53,619 nt of DNA from Kiritimatiellia bacterium (GTDB taxonomy: Bacteria; Verrucomicrobiota; Kiritimatiellia; UBA8416; JADHWI01). Of the stretch, positions 27,741 to 36,882 are shown one piece after another. Every line of letters begins with the position of its first letter. Within the stretch, counting starts at the first letter, position 1. A model generated the notes under the pieces. That model worked only from the letters and a program-made list of their open reading frames with translations, was not told where the DNA came from and made no database searches. The stretch lies in NCBI GenBank assembly GCA_030744755.1, contig JASLPY010000031.1, forward strand, positions 1-53,619, in the 5' to 3' direction. Position numbers and translations under genes: made by a program.

Positions 27741-28130
27741 TCACCCGGCGGGTTCGGCCTCCGGAAGGACTGCCGCCGGTTCTTCCTCTGCAACTGGAGC
27801 AGCAGGTTCTTCCTCTGCAACTGGAGCAGTAGGTTCTTCCTCTGCAACTGGAGCAGCAGGCTCTTCAACCGGCGCCGGCTTTACTTCCGGCAAACTATCA
27901 GCCTTTCTAATAAGGCTTCTGACTGTATCGCTGACCTGCACACCTTTTTCGATCCAGTGTTCAATGCGATCCATCTTCAGATTAAAGTTTACACCTTCCA
28001 GCTTGGGATCGTACCAACCCAGAATCTCGAGAAAGCGACCATCACGAGGCGATTCTGAATCTGCCGCAACAACGCGATAGCACACATCGTTTTTCGCTCC
28101 GGTCCTTGTCATCCTGATCTTAACTGCCAT
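27741..28130 (-). CDS. rpsP: 30S ribosomal protein S16 with an acidic repeat tail
   Basis: A 129-residue S16. Residues 1-80 are ordinary ([50 protein letters not shown]). Residues about 85-129 are an extra tail of nine-residue units of type EEEPAAPVA, acidic and Pro/Ala-rich. S16 is normally about 80-100 residues. The tail is encoded by near-identical 27-base units and should project from the ribosome surface. It leads the trmD-rplS-rnhB operon. Confidence 0.96.
   Translation of the reverse strand: MAVKIRMTRTGAKNDVCYRVVAADSESPRDGRFLEILGWYDPKLEGVNFNLKMDRIEHWIEKGVQVSDTVRSLIRKADSLPEVKPAPVEEPAAPVAEEEPTAPVAEEEPAAPVAEEEPAAVLPEAEPAG
27781..27861 (-). repeat. Three tandem 27-base units in the rpsP tail
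   Basis: Units at 27781-27807, 27808-27834 and 27835-27861 are identical except for one base in the middle copy, and each encodes one [13 protein letters not shown] nonapeptide. The high DNA identity points to recent expansion by slippage. Confidence 0.9.
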
Positions 28131-28219
28131 TAGATTGTCCTCAAGGGGTCATCGTAGCATCTCCCCGCACCGGAAAAGGCCACGAGGTACTCACAAAAGC
28201 CTCGGATAATTGCATGTTG

Positions 28220-28236
28220 GCTTGCCATTTGCAAGC
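28220..28236 (-). terminator. Hairpin between clpC and rpsP, possible terminator
   Basis: GCTTGC (28220-28225) pairs with GCAAGC (28231-28236), 26 bases after the clpC stop on the minus strand. There is no T run on that strand, so termination is uncertain; the rpsP promoter must be nearby. Confidence 0.25.
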
Positions 28237-28262
28237 TTTCTTAACCACATTTCTGTCAGAGT

Positions 28263-30755
28263 CTATTCAGATTCACTTGCCGCCGTGGCTTTTCGCTTCT
28301 TTGCCTTCTCCTTAAAAACCAGTTTATCGCCCTGCACGGCAACTTCAATCGCCTTACAGTCCGAGAAATGCCCCCGCAGAATCTCCTCGGCCAGCGGGTC
28401 TTCGATGTGCTTCTCAAGCGCACGCCTCAGCGGCCTGGCGCCCATGGCAATATTGAAGCCCTTGTCTATAAGGAACGACCTTGCCGTTCTACTGAGGGTC
28501 AGGCGTTGCCCCTTGGCTTTCAGCCTTTCGGTCACTTTCGCAAGCTCCAGGTCCAGGATCTTCGAGACGTCCCGGCGATTGAGCTGCCTGAAGACGATGA
28601 TATCGTCGAACCTGTTCAGGAATTCGGGTTTGAAGACGCGTTTAGCCTCATCCTGCATACGTTCCTTCATGCGTTCGTAATTGTCGCCTTCTGAACCACC
28701 GGCGAAACCAAGGCCACTACCCTTCTTCGCCGCGTCCACTCCGAGGTTGGAGGTGAGTATCACTACCGTGTTACGGAAGTCCACCTGCCTGCCGAGGCTG
28801 TCTGTGAGTTTGCCCTCTTCGAGGACCTGCAGGAGCATGTGCATCACGTCAGGGTGAGCCTTCTCCACCTCGTCGAACAGAACAACCGAATATGGCCGCC
28901 GCCTTACCTTCTCCGTCAACTGACCGCCTTCGTCATGTCCCACGTATCCAGGGGGCGAACCTATAAGGCGCGAAACCGTGAATTTCTCCATGTACTCCGA
29001 CATGTCCAGTTGGATGAGCGCGTCCGAATTACCGAACATGAATTCGGCAAGGGCCTTGGCCAGGAGTGTCTTGCCTATGCCCGTTGGTCCGAGAAAGATG
29101 AACGAACCAATCGGGCGTCGGGGATCCTTGAGATCGGCGTAGGAGCGTCGGAGCGCCCGGGAGATCGTACCGACAGCTTCACCCTGGCCGATAACATTGG
29201 CGGAAATTGTTTTCTCCATTTCCAGAAGCCGGGTAAGCTCTTCGCCCTCCATTCTCTTCAAAGGAACACCCGTTGAAGAAGAGATAACCGCCATGATATC
29301 CTCGGCGGTAACCGATAGAGCCTGCTCTGCATTGTCGCGTCGCCACTGCGCAACGACCTCCTGGAGGGCTTCTTTATGCTTCGTTTCGAGATCCCTTAAC
29401 CTTGCGGCTTCTTCGAAATCCTGCTTCTTTATCGCCTCTTCCTTACTCTGCCGCATATTCCCTATCTCGAGTTCCTTTTCCCGTATCTCCGGGGAACGCG
29501 TGGTTGCCTGTATCCTGACCATGGCACCGGCTTCGTCGATCGTATCAATGGCCTTGTCAGGCAGGAACCGCCCAGTGATATAGCGATCAGACAGGCTGGC
29601 TGCCGCCTCGAGGGCGTCTTCGGTGTACTTGGCGTTGTGATGTGCCTCGTACCTTTCGGCGATACCATTGAGAATCTCTATGGTTTCCTCTACACTCGGC
29701 TCATCAACGCGGACCGTCTGAAACCTGCGTTCGAGCGCCGAATCTTTCTCGATGAACTTACGGTACTCATCCATCGTCGTTGCTCCAACACACTGGAGCT
29801 CTCCCCTGGCCAAAGCCGGCTTTATGATGTTGGAGGCATCCATTGCGCCCTCGGCGGAACCGGCACCGACAATCGTGTGGAGCTCGTCTATAAAGAGAAC
29901 TATGTTGCCCGCGTGCCTGATCTCATCCATCACGGCCTTAATGCGCTCTTCAAACTGACCACGGTACTTGGTACCGGCAATCATCAGCGCCATATCCAGC
30001 GTAATTACCTGCCTCTCGCGCATTAACTCGGGAACATCCCCCGCCACGATGGCCTGCGCCAGGCCTTCCACTACGGCTGTCTTCCCGACGCCTGCTTCCC
30101 CCAGCAGTACCGGGTTGTTCTTGTTCCGGCGGCACAGGATCTGTATCACGCGCTGCAGTTCCTCTGATCTTCCTATGACGGGGTCCAGTTCCCCTTTAAG
30201 AGCCATTTCAGTGAGGTCCCGCCCGAAAGTACTCAGGGCGGGAGTCTTGGATTTTTGCCCTTTCTTGGCTCCCTTTTCTGTGGCCTCGGGAGGCATTTCT
30301 TCGGCCTCAAAATCAGGGTCCAGTTCTTTCATCACTTCTATGCCGGCGGACTCAAGATCTATCTCCAGGTTTGCAAGTACCTGGGCCGCAACACCTTCGC
30401 CCTCCCGGAGCAACCCCAGAAGCACGTGCTCCGTTCCTATGTACGAGTGATTAAGCGCCTGGGCTTCGGCCGCGGCGAGCTGCAGAACTTTTTTTGAGCG
30501 CGGGGTGAAAGGTATGTTGCCCACGGTCTTCGTCTCCGGGCCCTGGCCTACGGCCTTCTCAACTTCCCGGCGGACGCTTTCAAGCGAAACGCCAAGGCGT
30601 TCCAGAACGTTCACCGCCACTCCCTCTCCCAGGGCAATGATTCCCAGGAGGAGGTGTTCTGTGCCAACATACGGATGATTGAACCTGTCCGCCTCGCGAC
30701 GTGCAAGCTGGACGGCCCGTTTTGCTCTTTGGGTGAAATTGGAGAAGTTATTCAT
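28263..30755 (-). CDS. clpC: ClpC-type AAA+ unfoldase ATPase
   Basis: An 830-residue Clp/Hsp100 unfoldase that feeds ClpP. Two N-terminal Clp-N repeats ([20 protein letters not shown]) span about 1-145; the first AAA+ module has Walker [14 protein letters not shown]; a UVR-like M-domain segment ([13 protein letters not shown]) marks it as ClpC rather than ClpA or ClpB; the second AAA+ module has [15 protein letters not shown] and [12 protein letters not shown], and ends with [20 protein letters not shown]. All expected residues are present. It follows mcsB by 74 bases on the same strand, in the order mcsA-mcsB-clpC. Confidence 0.97.
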   Translation of the reverse strand: MNNFSNFTQRAKRAVQLARREADRFNHPYVGTEHLLLGIIALGEGVAVNVLERLGVSLESVRREVEKAVGQGPETKTVGNIPFTPRSKKVLQLAAAEAQALNHSYIGTEHVLLGLLREGEGVAAQVLANLEIDLESAGIEVMKELDPDFEAEEMPPEATEKGAKKGQKSKTPALSTFGRDLTEMALKGELDPVIGRSEELQRVIQILCRRNKNNPVLLGEAGVGKTAVVEGLAQAIVAGDVPELMRERQVITLDMALMIAGTKYRGQFEERIKAVMDEIRHAGNIVLFIDELHTIVGAGSAEGAMDASNIIKPALARGELQCVGATTMDEYRKFIEKDSALERRFQTVRVDEPSVEETIEILNGIAERYEAHHNAKYTEDALEAAASLSDRYITGRFLPDKAIDTIDEAGAMVRIQATTRSPEIREKELEIGNMRQSKEEAIKKQDFEEAARLRDLETKHKEALQEVVAQWRRDNAEQALSVTAEDIMAVISSSTGVPLKRMEGEELTRLLEMEKTISANVIGQGEAVGTISRALRRSYADLKDPRRPIGSFIFLGPTGIGKTLLAKALAEFMFGNSDALIQLDMSEYMEKFTVSRLIGSPPGYVGHDEGGQLTEKVRRRPYSVVLFDEVEKAHPDVMHMLLQVLEEGKLTDSLGRQVDFRNTVVILTSNLGVDAAKKGSGLGFAGGSEGDNYERMKERMQDEAKRVFKPEFLNRFDDIIVFRQLNRRDVSKILDLELAKVTERLKAKGQRLTLSRTARSFLIDKGFNIAMGARPLRRALEKHIEDPLAEEILRGHFSDCKAIEVAVQGDKLVFKEKAKKRKATAASESE

Positions 30756-30829
30756 TTTTATAGCTCTCTAGCGAACTCTGATTCGTATTACTCAGCAAAA
30801 ACTGCCTGCCGCCGGATCGGCAAGTCATT

Positions 30830-31894
30830 TCAATCTCCTGTAAAGCCGAGATCGGACATGCGCCGGCGCACAATTTCTGCCCTTACTTCGTCTCGTTCCA
30901 TCGGCCCCAGCGTCTGTTTCTCGGTTTTCTGAAGATGCCCCGGCTGGGTGGTGAGCATTATCTCGTTGATCTCCGGCAGCCTGACACCGGTTACGACGCC
31001 AAACTCCACTCCCATACGCAGCATGGACAACAATTCGACGGCCTCACCCGAAGACAGCATTCTCGCCTTGGCCAGGATTCCTACTGCCCGCGCCACCTTG
31101 TCCATTACGATGGCCCGCCTGTTTTCAAGCAGCCGCATCCTGGCATTTCGTTCGTGGCCGACTACTTCCTCAATCACTGTAACCAAGTGCTTTATTATGC
31201 TTTCTTCATCCTGTCCCAGGGTCACCTGGTTGGAAACCTGAAACATGCTGCCGAAGGCCTGCGAGCCTTCGCCGAAAAGTCCACGGACCGCCAAACCTAT
31301 CTTGCCAAGTCCCCTGACCACGGCTTCGGCTTCTCCCTGCAGGTGCAGGCCCGGAAGGTGAAGCATTACGCTGGCCCGCAAGCCGGTGCCTACGTTACTG
31401 GGACATGAAGTCAAGTACCCCAGGCGGGGCGAGAAGGCATAGTCGATCTTGCTTTCAAGCTCTGTATCTACCGCATCAACGCGCTTCCATACTGACAGAA
31501 TATCAGCCCCGGGGCTTATCGCCTGCAGCCTGAGGTGATCCTCTTCGTTTATCATTATGGCTGTATTCTCGTTCTCTGCGACAATCAGGCCGCTGCCTTC
31601 TCCCTTTTCGGCGAGTTCGCGACTTATGAGGCGCCGCTCCTTGAGGATAGCCTTGTCGAGGGGGTCCAGGCTTCCCATGTCGAAGAAGAACGGGTGAACC
31701 AGCGACGGAACACTGTTGCAGGCATCCCGCAGCGTTGCACAACTCCGGATCCGCTCGTCGGCTCGCGCCTGTGCAGGGAACGGAACTCCGCGAACATTCC
31801 TGGCCAATCTTACCCGGCTGCTGAGAATGATCCCTGGCTCGTCATCACGTGATAACCATGCACCGGGCTTCTTCAGGAGTTCATCAACGATCAT
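30830..31894 (-). CDS. mcsB: Protein-arginine kinase McsB
   Basis: A 354-residue kinase that phosphorylates protein arginines, marking them for ClpC/ClpP. It has the guanidino-kinase phosphagen fold: ILSSRVRLARN, INEEDHLRL, the catalytic-loop Cys164 in TSCPSNVGTGLRASV, and FQVSNQVTLGQDE. Near the C-terminus it carries RDEVRA, matching the RDXXRA phosphoarginine-binding site of McsB. It overlaps mcsA by 4 bases. There is no ctsR in the cluster. Confidence 0.96.
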   Translation of the reverse strand: MIVDELLKKPGAWLSRDDEPGIILSSRVRLARNVRGVPFPAQARADERIRSCATLRDACNSVPSLVHPFFFDMGSLDPLDKAILKERRLISRELAEKGEGSGLIVAENENTAIMINEEDHLRLQAISPGADILSVWKRVDAVDTELESKIDYAFSPRLGYLTSCPSNVGTGLRASVMLHLPGLHLQGEAEAVVRGLGKIGLAVRGLFGEGSQAFGSMFQVSNQVTLGQDEESIIKHLVTVIEEVVGHERNARMRLLENRRAIVMDKVARAVGILAKARMLSSGEAVELLSMLRMGVEFGVVTGVRLPEINEIMLTTQPGHLQKTEKQTLGPMERDEVRAEIVRRRMSDLGFTGD

Positions 31895-32394
31895 TGGTCG
31901 TTCCCTCCTTCGTTGCCTTGCACGCTGTCCGCCTTGAGGGTATGAAGGACGTCGCGCAGTTTGGCGGCCTCCTCAAAATCCTCACACGAAACCGCTTTTT
32001 CCATTGCCCTCTGCATTGCAACAATCTCCGAAGTCAACTTCTCGCCGGCGGGCATCTTGCCAACATGCTTGGTACTCCTGTGCATTGCGTGGAGAACAGG
32101 TTCAAGTTGCTCGGAGAAAGTCTCGTAGCACCTTGCACACCCCAGCCTGGACAGCTTTCTGAACTGCCCCAGGGTCATGTTGCAGGACGGACACGTTTTC
32201 TCGGAAGATGGATCCAACTGGTTCTCCGGAACACCCATGCCGAACAGGAAGTCCGTCAGTGCCATAGGTGATTGAACATCAAACCCGTTCTTTGCGGCAC
32301 AGCCCTGGCACACGTACAGTTCGCGTACCACGCCGTCTACAACCTGTTTGAAGTGAACGCTTGCTTCAGCGCTGTTACATACTTCACACTTCAT
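31891..32394 (-). CDS. mcsA: McsA, zinc-binding activator of McsB
   Basis: A 167-residue McsA. Four CxxC pairs form two zinc sites: CEVC, CQGC, CPSC and CARC. The C-terminal UVR segment (AMEKAVSCEDFEEAAKLRDVL, about residues 125-150) matches the UVR motif of ClpC. It is first in the mcsA-mcsB-clpC run, with GAGGG before ATG 32394. In Firmicutes ctsR precedes it; here the upstream gene is an aminotransferase in the same direction. Confidence 0.93.
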   Translation of the reverse strand: MKCEVCNSAEASVHFKQVVDGVVRELYVCQGCAAKNGFDVQSPMALTDFLFGMGVPENQLDPSSEKTCPSCNMTLGQFRKLSRLGCARCYETFSEQLEPVLHAMHRSTKHVGKMPAGEKLTSEIVAMQRAMEKAVSCEDFEEAAKLRDVLHTLKADSVQGNEGGNDQ

Positions 32395-32578
32395 TGTATT
32401 GAACCCTCTGTCGTCCCTTTACCTGCATTCATCTCACTCGGCCATCGACGGGCCTGTCGAATTCAGGGAGAAACAGCCTGATGGTAGAAACATCACATCG
32501 CCAGGGATGGCAAATCCAATCCATCGACTTCCCAATGCTGCCGTTGATTCCTACATTCACGGTGCAGCGTCAGCAGTA

Positions 32579-33448
32579 TTACTCGATTGGCGTACCAGTC
32601 GATTTGGCGAACTTCCTGAAATGCCGTTCCAGACCTCGCGTCACCTTCCCCGGAGTTCCATCACCGATCTTCCTGTTATCGATATCAACCACGCCGATTA
32701 CTTCGGCGGCCGTTCCGGTAAGAAAGACCTCGTCAGCGGTATAGAGATCATACCTGCTCATCGTAGTCTCAGAGACATTGTAACCCTCACGGGCTGCCAG
32801 GTCCATAACTACGTTGCGCGTTATTCCCTCAAGTATCCCCGCATGAACCGGCGGGGTGAGCAACTGGTTTCCCTTTACAACGAATATGTTATCGCCCGTG
32901 GCTTCTGCGACCGACCCTTGCCCGTTCAACATCACTGCTTCCATTACGCCATTGTTGATGGCCTCGATCTTCGCAAGAATGTTGTTGAGATAGTTAAGAC
33001 TCTTGATGCCCGGGTTCACCGCCTCAGGAAGGTTTCTCACGGTTCCGACCGTTACGATCCTTAATCCCTCACTGTACAGTTTCTTGGGGTAGAGTTGGAT
33101 ATTCGCGGCAATTATGATGATCTGCGGCCTCTTGCACAGGTAGGGATTGAGCCCCAGGGTTCCTACTCCGCGAGTCACAACAAGCCTGATGTAGCCATCC
33201 ATTGTCTTGTTGGCCTTGCAGGTCTTCACAACGGCTCGAGCCATGCCGCGCTTGGTCATCGGTATTTCAAGTCCGATAGCCTTGGCCGAGCGGTAAAGAC
33301 GGTCGATGTGTTCATCGAGCATGAAGACCCGGCCGTTGTAAGAACGGATTCCTTCGAAAACACCGTCCCCGTACAGCAATCCATGATCGAATACGGATAC
33401 TTTGGCGGCTCGCTCCGGCACCAGTTTGCCGTTCATGTAGATCTTCAT
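32579..33448 (-). CDS. ilvE: Branched-chain amino acid aminotransferase (class IV, IlvE-type)
   Basis: A 289-residue PLP-dependent class IV aminotransferase. Motifs: FDHGLLYGDGVFEGIR, LVVTRGVGTLGLNP, the PLP-lysine region NPGIKSLNYLNNILAK, EATGDNIFVV and FLTGTAAEVIGV. Class IV also includes D-amino acid transaminase and aminodeoxychorismate lyase, but the motifs fit IlvE best. The start is ATG 33448, preceded by GAGGGG; a frame back to 33523 would run through a terminator hairpin and is not used. Confidence 0.88.
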   Translation of the reverse strand: MKIYMNGKLVPERAAKVSVFDHGLLYGDGVFEGIRSYNGRVFMLDEHIDRLYRSAKAIGLEIPMTKRGMARAVVKTCKANKTMDGYIRLVVTRGVGTLGLNPYLCKRPQIIIIAANIQLYPKKLYSEGLRIVTVGTVRNLPEAVNPGIKSLNYLNNILAKIEAINNGVMEAVMLNGQGSVAEATGDNIFVVKGNQLLTPPVHAGILEGITRNVVMDLAAREGYNVSETTMSRYDLYTADEVFLTGTAAEVIGVVDIDNRKIGDGTPGKVTRGLERHFRKFAKSTGTPIE

Positions 33449-33494
33449 TCGTCCGGTCCCCTCTTTGGCCTGGTACTGTTCCACTCCTCTTTCC

Positions 33495-33521
33495 AAAAAA
33501 ATTGCCCCATCTTCAGGGGGC
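33495..33521 (-). terminator. Intrinsic terminator of the tRNA-Leu
   Basis: GCCCC (33504-33508) pairs with GGGGC (33517-33521) around an 8-base loop, with seven T residues on the minus strand at 33495-33501. It stands between the tRNA and ilvE. Confidence 0.7.
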
Positions 33522-33534
33522 ACTGGATAAGAAG

Positions 33535-33622
33535 TGGTGCACCCGAGAGGAGTCGAACCTCCACGCCCTCAACGGGCACATGGACCTGAACCATGCGTGT
33601 ATGCCAATTTCACCACGGGTGC
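33535..33622 (-). tRNA. tRNA-Leu (anticodon CAG)
   Basis: An 88-base tRNA reading minus. Acceptor GCACCCG/CGGGTGC, anticodon stem CATGG/CCATG enclosing TTCAGGT (anticodon CAG), a long variable arm typical of leucine tRNA, T-arm GGAGG-TTCGACT-CCTCT, and CCA encoded at 33535-33537. Confidence 0.97.
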
Positions 33623-33647
33623 TCTATACGACCAATAATCGCGCAGA

Positions 33648-33677
33648 ATACTAAAACAGCCCCCCGCCAGGGGTCAA
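33648..33677 (-). promoter_or_regulatory. Candidate sigma70 promoter of the tRNA-Leu
   Basis: TTGACC (33672-33677) and TAGTAT (33648-33653) separated by 18 bases, about 25 bases before the tRNA. A CCCCTGGCGGGG hairpin lies in the spacer and may be the end of the preceding gene. Confidence 0.55.
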
Positions 33678-33697
33678 TACAAAGTTGAAAGAAGAGA

Positions 33698-35551
33698 TTA
33701 GCCCTTTGCTTCTGTTGGGGCAGGAGGCGCCTTTTTCTCGGCAGGTGGTTTTCTGACTTCTACCTTTGGAGGCACCGGCTTAGGCTCCACCTTCGGCACA
33801 GGCTTGGGCTCAGGCTTGGGTTCAGGCTTGGGTTCAGGCTTCGGTTCTGGCTTCGGTTCAGGCTTCGGCACAGGCTTCGGCACAGGCTTCGGTTCAGGCT
33901 TGGGTTCAGGCTTCGGCACTGGCTTCGGCACTGGCTCAGGCTTCGGCTCAGGCTTCGGCTCAGGCTTCGGCACAGGCTTCGGTTCAGGCTTCGGTTCAGG
34001 CTTGGGCGCAGGCTTCGGCACAGGCTTGGGCTCAGGCTTGGGCTCAGGCTTGGGCTCTGGCTTCGGTTCTGGCTTGGGCGCCACCTTCGGCACTGGCTCA
34101 GGCTTCGGCTCAGGCTTCGGTTCAGGCTTCAGTTCTGGCTTCGGTTCTGGCTTCGGCTCAGGCTTCGGCACAGGCTTGGGCACAGGCTTGGGCGCCACCT
34201 TCGGCACTGGCTCAGGCTTCGGTTCTGGCTTGGGCTCTGGCTTCGGCACCGGCTTGGGTTCTGGCTTCGGCACCGGCTTGGGTTCTGGCTTGGGCACAGG
34301 CTTGGGCTTGGGCTCAGGCTTGGGCTCAGGCTTGGGTTCTGGCTTCGGCTCTGGCTTGGGCACCGGCTTGGGTTCTGGCTTCGGCACCGGCTTGGGTTCT
34401 GGCTTGGGTTCTGGCTTTGGCACCGGCTTCGGCTCGGGCTTCGGCACCGGCTTCGGTTCTGGCTTCGGCTCGGGCTTTGGCTCGGGCTTGGGTCCTTTGT
34501 TTTGCAGGGAGTATAACGCTGCAATCTCTTCTGAGGACAGCATGCGATTGTGGATACAAAGCTCGTCTACTCTACCTTGCAGAGACTGGTTTGCCTTGAA
34601 ACCGCCGCCAATGGAATCCTGCTCCTGGCCAACCACAACACCGTTTTGCGCAACCGAGAGGCCGCTGGAACGGACAGAGGTCCTGCCAACGGGTTTGCCG
34701 TCAAGATAGAGCCTTACCACGCTTCCTTTCCTGGTCAGAACAGTGTGGCACCATCGACCCTTCTCAAGGTGGCAACCTTCGAATTTGTTCCAGCCCCTTC
34801 TAGTTCCTTTCAGATTCATTCCAAAGCCAGTACCAACAACCCCTTGTCCAAAGAAAAGCTCTTCGGTCGTGTACCGGTTCGCAACGGATAAGATGGTGTT
34901 TCCAGGGTAGGTCGACCCGGTATTCAACTCATCAAATAGAATCCAGGCAGATACAGAGAACTCATCAAGTCCATGAACTGCCTTATGGTCGAGAGAGATG
35001 AAGTTCAGACCCGTGATGCGGTAACATCGCCCGGCCCTTCCAAAGCGATCTTCAGCAGACGTGGCTCCGTGGACAACCCCGTGGTGTCTTCTCCCGCTCA
35101 GATCGTTCGCGTGCCCATCGAACGAATAGTAAGCAACAACTCCTTCGCTCAGCGAAGGGGGTAAGGGCATGTTTTGCTGAAAGGACATGCGTTCGACATG
35201 CTTGATTCCAACCGACACCTTGCCGAGGATCGTGGTGAGCTCCAATGTGTCCGCGCCCACATCAAGCACACCGGTCAGCTTGTCACCATTCTTAAGTTCC
35301 ACAAGGACTGTACTGTCGTCATTCTGCGATTTAAGATTGGAAATCTTCTTAAAGGGAATCTTGATCTCCGAATCCGTCGTTTTGAGCGTAATAGAAACCA
35401 GGGAAGGCGCGGCTATCATGCTGGATCCATCCCTGAAATTCATCAGGAACTTCGTGGGGCCTTCATCTTGCGGCTCATCGGCACAAGCAAAAGAAAGCAC
35501 GCACAGACAAGCGAGGCTTGCCAACCACTTTACCGTTCCATGCATTGTCAT
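33698..35551 (-). CDS. Secreted LamG-domain protein with a long PKPEP repeat tail
   Basis: A 617-residue protein. Signal peptide from [19 protein letters not shown]; residues about 28-135 form a small beta-domain ([22 protein letters not shown]) of unknown family; residues about 140-350 are a LamG/concanavalin-like domain ([43 protein letters not shown]); from about 355 to 600 the protein is a Pro-Lys-Pro-Glu/Val repeat. The tail could span the envelope or be an extended stalk. Start ambiguous between ATG 35551 and 35545, both near GGAG; the frame extends back to 35731 without reason. No sorting signal is evident. Neighbour: tRNA-Leu downstream, panE divergent. Confidence 0.85.
   Translation of the reverse strand: MTMHGTVKWLASLACLCVLSFACADEPQDEGPTKFLMNFRDGSSMIAAPSLVSITLKTTDSEIKIPFKKISNLKSQNDDSTVLVELKNGDKLTGVLDVGADTLELTTILGKVSVGIKHVERMSFQQNMPLPPSLSEGVVAYYSFDGHANDLSGRRHHGVVHGATSAEDRFGRAGRCYRITGLNFISLDHKAVHGLDEFSVSAWILFDELNTGSTYPGNTILSVANRYTTEELFFGQGVVGTGFGMNLKGTRRGWNKFEGCHLEKGRWCHTVLTRKGSVVRLYLDGKPVGRTSVRSSGLSVAQNGVVVGQEQDSIGGGFKANQSLQGRVDELCIHNRMLSSEEIAALYSLQNKGPKPEPKPEPKPEPKPVPKPEPKPVPKPEPKPEPKPVPKPEPKPVPKPEPKPEPKPEPKPEPKPKPVPKPEPKPVPKPEPKPVPKPEPKPEPKPEPVPKVAPKPVPKPVPKPEPKPEPKPELKPEPKPEPKPEPVPKVAPKPEPKPEPKPEPKPEPKPVPKPAPKPEPKPEPKPVPKPEPKPEPKPEPVPKPVPKPEPKPEPKPVPKPVPKPEPKPEPKPEPKPEPKPEPKPVPKVEPKPVPPKVEVRKPPAEKKAPPAPTEAKG
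33780..34497 (-). repeat. Degenerate tandem repeat encoding PKPEP/PKPVP
   Basis: About 715 bases of 6- and 12-base units made of CCNAAGCCNGAG-type steps, read as Lys-Pro-Glu-Pro and Lys-Pro-Val-Pro with a few Val-Ala-Pro breaks. The GC-rich mirror reading on the plus strand gives a Gly-Ser frame that is a shadow. Confidence 0.9.
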
Positions 35552-35742
35552 CTGTCTCCAGTCAACGCCATCCCGCTCTAGACCAAGGCAGGGTTGAGAG
35601 CAGGATTCTGTCAGTTTCGTCACAGAAACGCCAGAACTGGTTTGCCATAACAACCCATGACGACGGTTTTCTGCCGTACAGAAGGGAACGAGCCAAAGGT
35701 GGCAGTGGAACACGAGTAGCTGGACTTGCATTACGCTCGGGA

Positions 35743-35797
35743 GGGACCTCTCGGAGAAAGGTCCCTACTTCTGCAGTACATGCCTATCTCCGAGAGG
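35743..35797. other. Two mutually exclusive hairpins in the panE/LamG divergent gap
   Basis: CCTCTCGGAGA (35747-35757) is exactly complementary to TCTCCGAGAGG (35787-35797). The left arm also lies within a smaller hairpin, GGGACC (35743-35748) with GGTCCC (35760-35765). Both cannot form at once. The site is 98 bases before panE. No other structure or gene was found in the 344-base gap 35552-35895. Confidence 0.45.
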
Positions 35798-35895
35798 CAT
35801 GATCCCGGGGAGCTCTTCGTTGGTCAGGCTGGAGCTGAGTCTGTCGCCAACGCCCTTCTTGACCCCGGAACCAGGGATGCTCTACGATTCGACGT

Positions 35896-36882
35896 ATGTC
35901 ATCTGACTCCATAGGTCAAAAGACGGATGTGGTGGTGGTTGGGCCAGGTGCAATAGGCTGCCTGTTCGCGTCTATGCTGGGCCGGGGCGAAAACAGCATA
36001 ACGATTCTGGACCGGTGCCCCGAGAGAGCTGCATACATAGAAAGAAACGGAGTCACACTGGAATGGGGAAATGAGACCCACCTGGTCCCCGTAAGCGTTC
36101 TGTTTCACCCCCATGCCGATACCCCGCAGGCAGATGTAATCCTCGTTTGCGTGAAATCGTACGACACGGAGGAGGCCGCGAAAAGCATACTGCCGTTCAT
36201 CGGGCCACACACGCTGATTGCCTCCCTCCAGAACGGTATTGGAAACATCGAGCGCATAACCGGTGTAACCGGGCACGACAGAACTGCGGCGGTGCTTACC
36301 AGCATCGGGGCAACTCTTCTGGGTGACGGGCACGTCCGCTACGCAGGCTCGGGGCCCACGATCATCACCGGGGGCAGCTGTTGCAAGCTACCGGGGGAAT
36401 GCCTTGCTGAAGTGATTCAGCGAAGCGGGATTTCCGCCGGATGGCATGATAATCCAAAAGCTGCGATATGGAGCAAGGCAGTTGTGAACGCCGCGATAAA
36501 CCCAATAACCGCTGTGTCGAATGTACCCAACGGCGAAGTCGTATCGCGTCCGGAATTGCGGGACCTGATGGCCAGTGCTGCACAGGAAGCCCAGGCCGTG
36601 GCGGAAGCAAACGGGATTGCATTGCTGTACGATGACGCCGCAGAGGAAGCTGCCTGTGTCTGCCGGAATACTCACACCAACATCTCGTCAATGCTCCAGG
36701 ACATCAGAAGCCGCCGGCGAACAGAAATAGACGCCATAACGGGTGAGATTCTGATGGCCGCAAGATCCGCTGGAATACCCGTACCGGTGAATGAATCACT
36801 GTTCGAGCAGGTGAAAGCACTGGAAGGGAGAGAGGATCACAGTCCAACGTCCAACGTCCAACGCCCAACGTCCAACGTCTAG
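35896..36882 (+). CDS. panE: Ketopantoate reductase-like oxidoreductase
   Basis: A 328-residue ApbA/PanE-family NADPH reductase, which in pantothenate synthesis reduces ketopantoate to pantoate. Rossmann motif VVVVGPGAIGCLFASMLG, then VKSYDTEEAA, QNGIGNIE, the catalytic Lys and Asn-rich segment AIWSKAVVNAAINPITAV, and SSMLQDIRSRRRTEIDAITG. The last residues (SPTSNVQRPTSNV) come from a tandem heptamer and look like an accidental extension. The start ATG 35896 has only a weak ribosome-binding site. Other 2-dehydropantoate-like substrates are possible. It ends tail to tail with the membrane-protein gene. Confidence 0.85.
   Translation: MSSDSIGQKTDVVVVGPGAIGCLFASMLGRGENSITILDRCPERAAYIERNGVTLEWGNETHLVPVSVLFHPHADTPQADVILVCVKSYDTEEAAKSILPFIGPHTLIASLQNGIGNIERITGVTGHDRTAAVLTSIGATLLGDGHVRYAGSGPTIITGGSCCKLPGECLAEVIQRSGISAGWHDNPKAAIWSKAVVNAAINPITAVSNVPNGEVVSRPELRDLMASAAQEAQAVAEANGIALLYDDAAEEAACVCRNTHTNISSMLQDIRSRRRTEIDAITGEILMAARSAGIPVPVNESLFEQVKALEGREDHSPTSNVQRPTSNV
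36842..36876 (+). repeat. Five tandem GTCCAAC heptamers
   Basis: Copies at 36842-36848, 36849-36855, 36856-36862, 36863-36869 (GCCCAAC) and 36870-36876, ending in GTCTAG, which provides the panE stop. Seven-base units in a reading frame change the frame with each copy. Confidence 0.85.

Noticed and set aside
27734..27868. Longer trmD frame upstream of 27733
   Set aside because: The extra residues (LLLQLQRKN units) are the out-of-frame rpsP repeats; ATG 27733 gives a normal TrmD.
33780..34497. CRISPR-like regular repeat
   Set aside because: The units are 6-12 bases without spacers and encode a protein tail.
33804..34709. A 301-residue plus-strand Gly-Ser frame opposite the LamG repeat
   Set aside because: It is the mirror of the PKPEP-coding repeat; there is no signal peptide, ribosome-binding site or domain.
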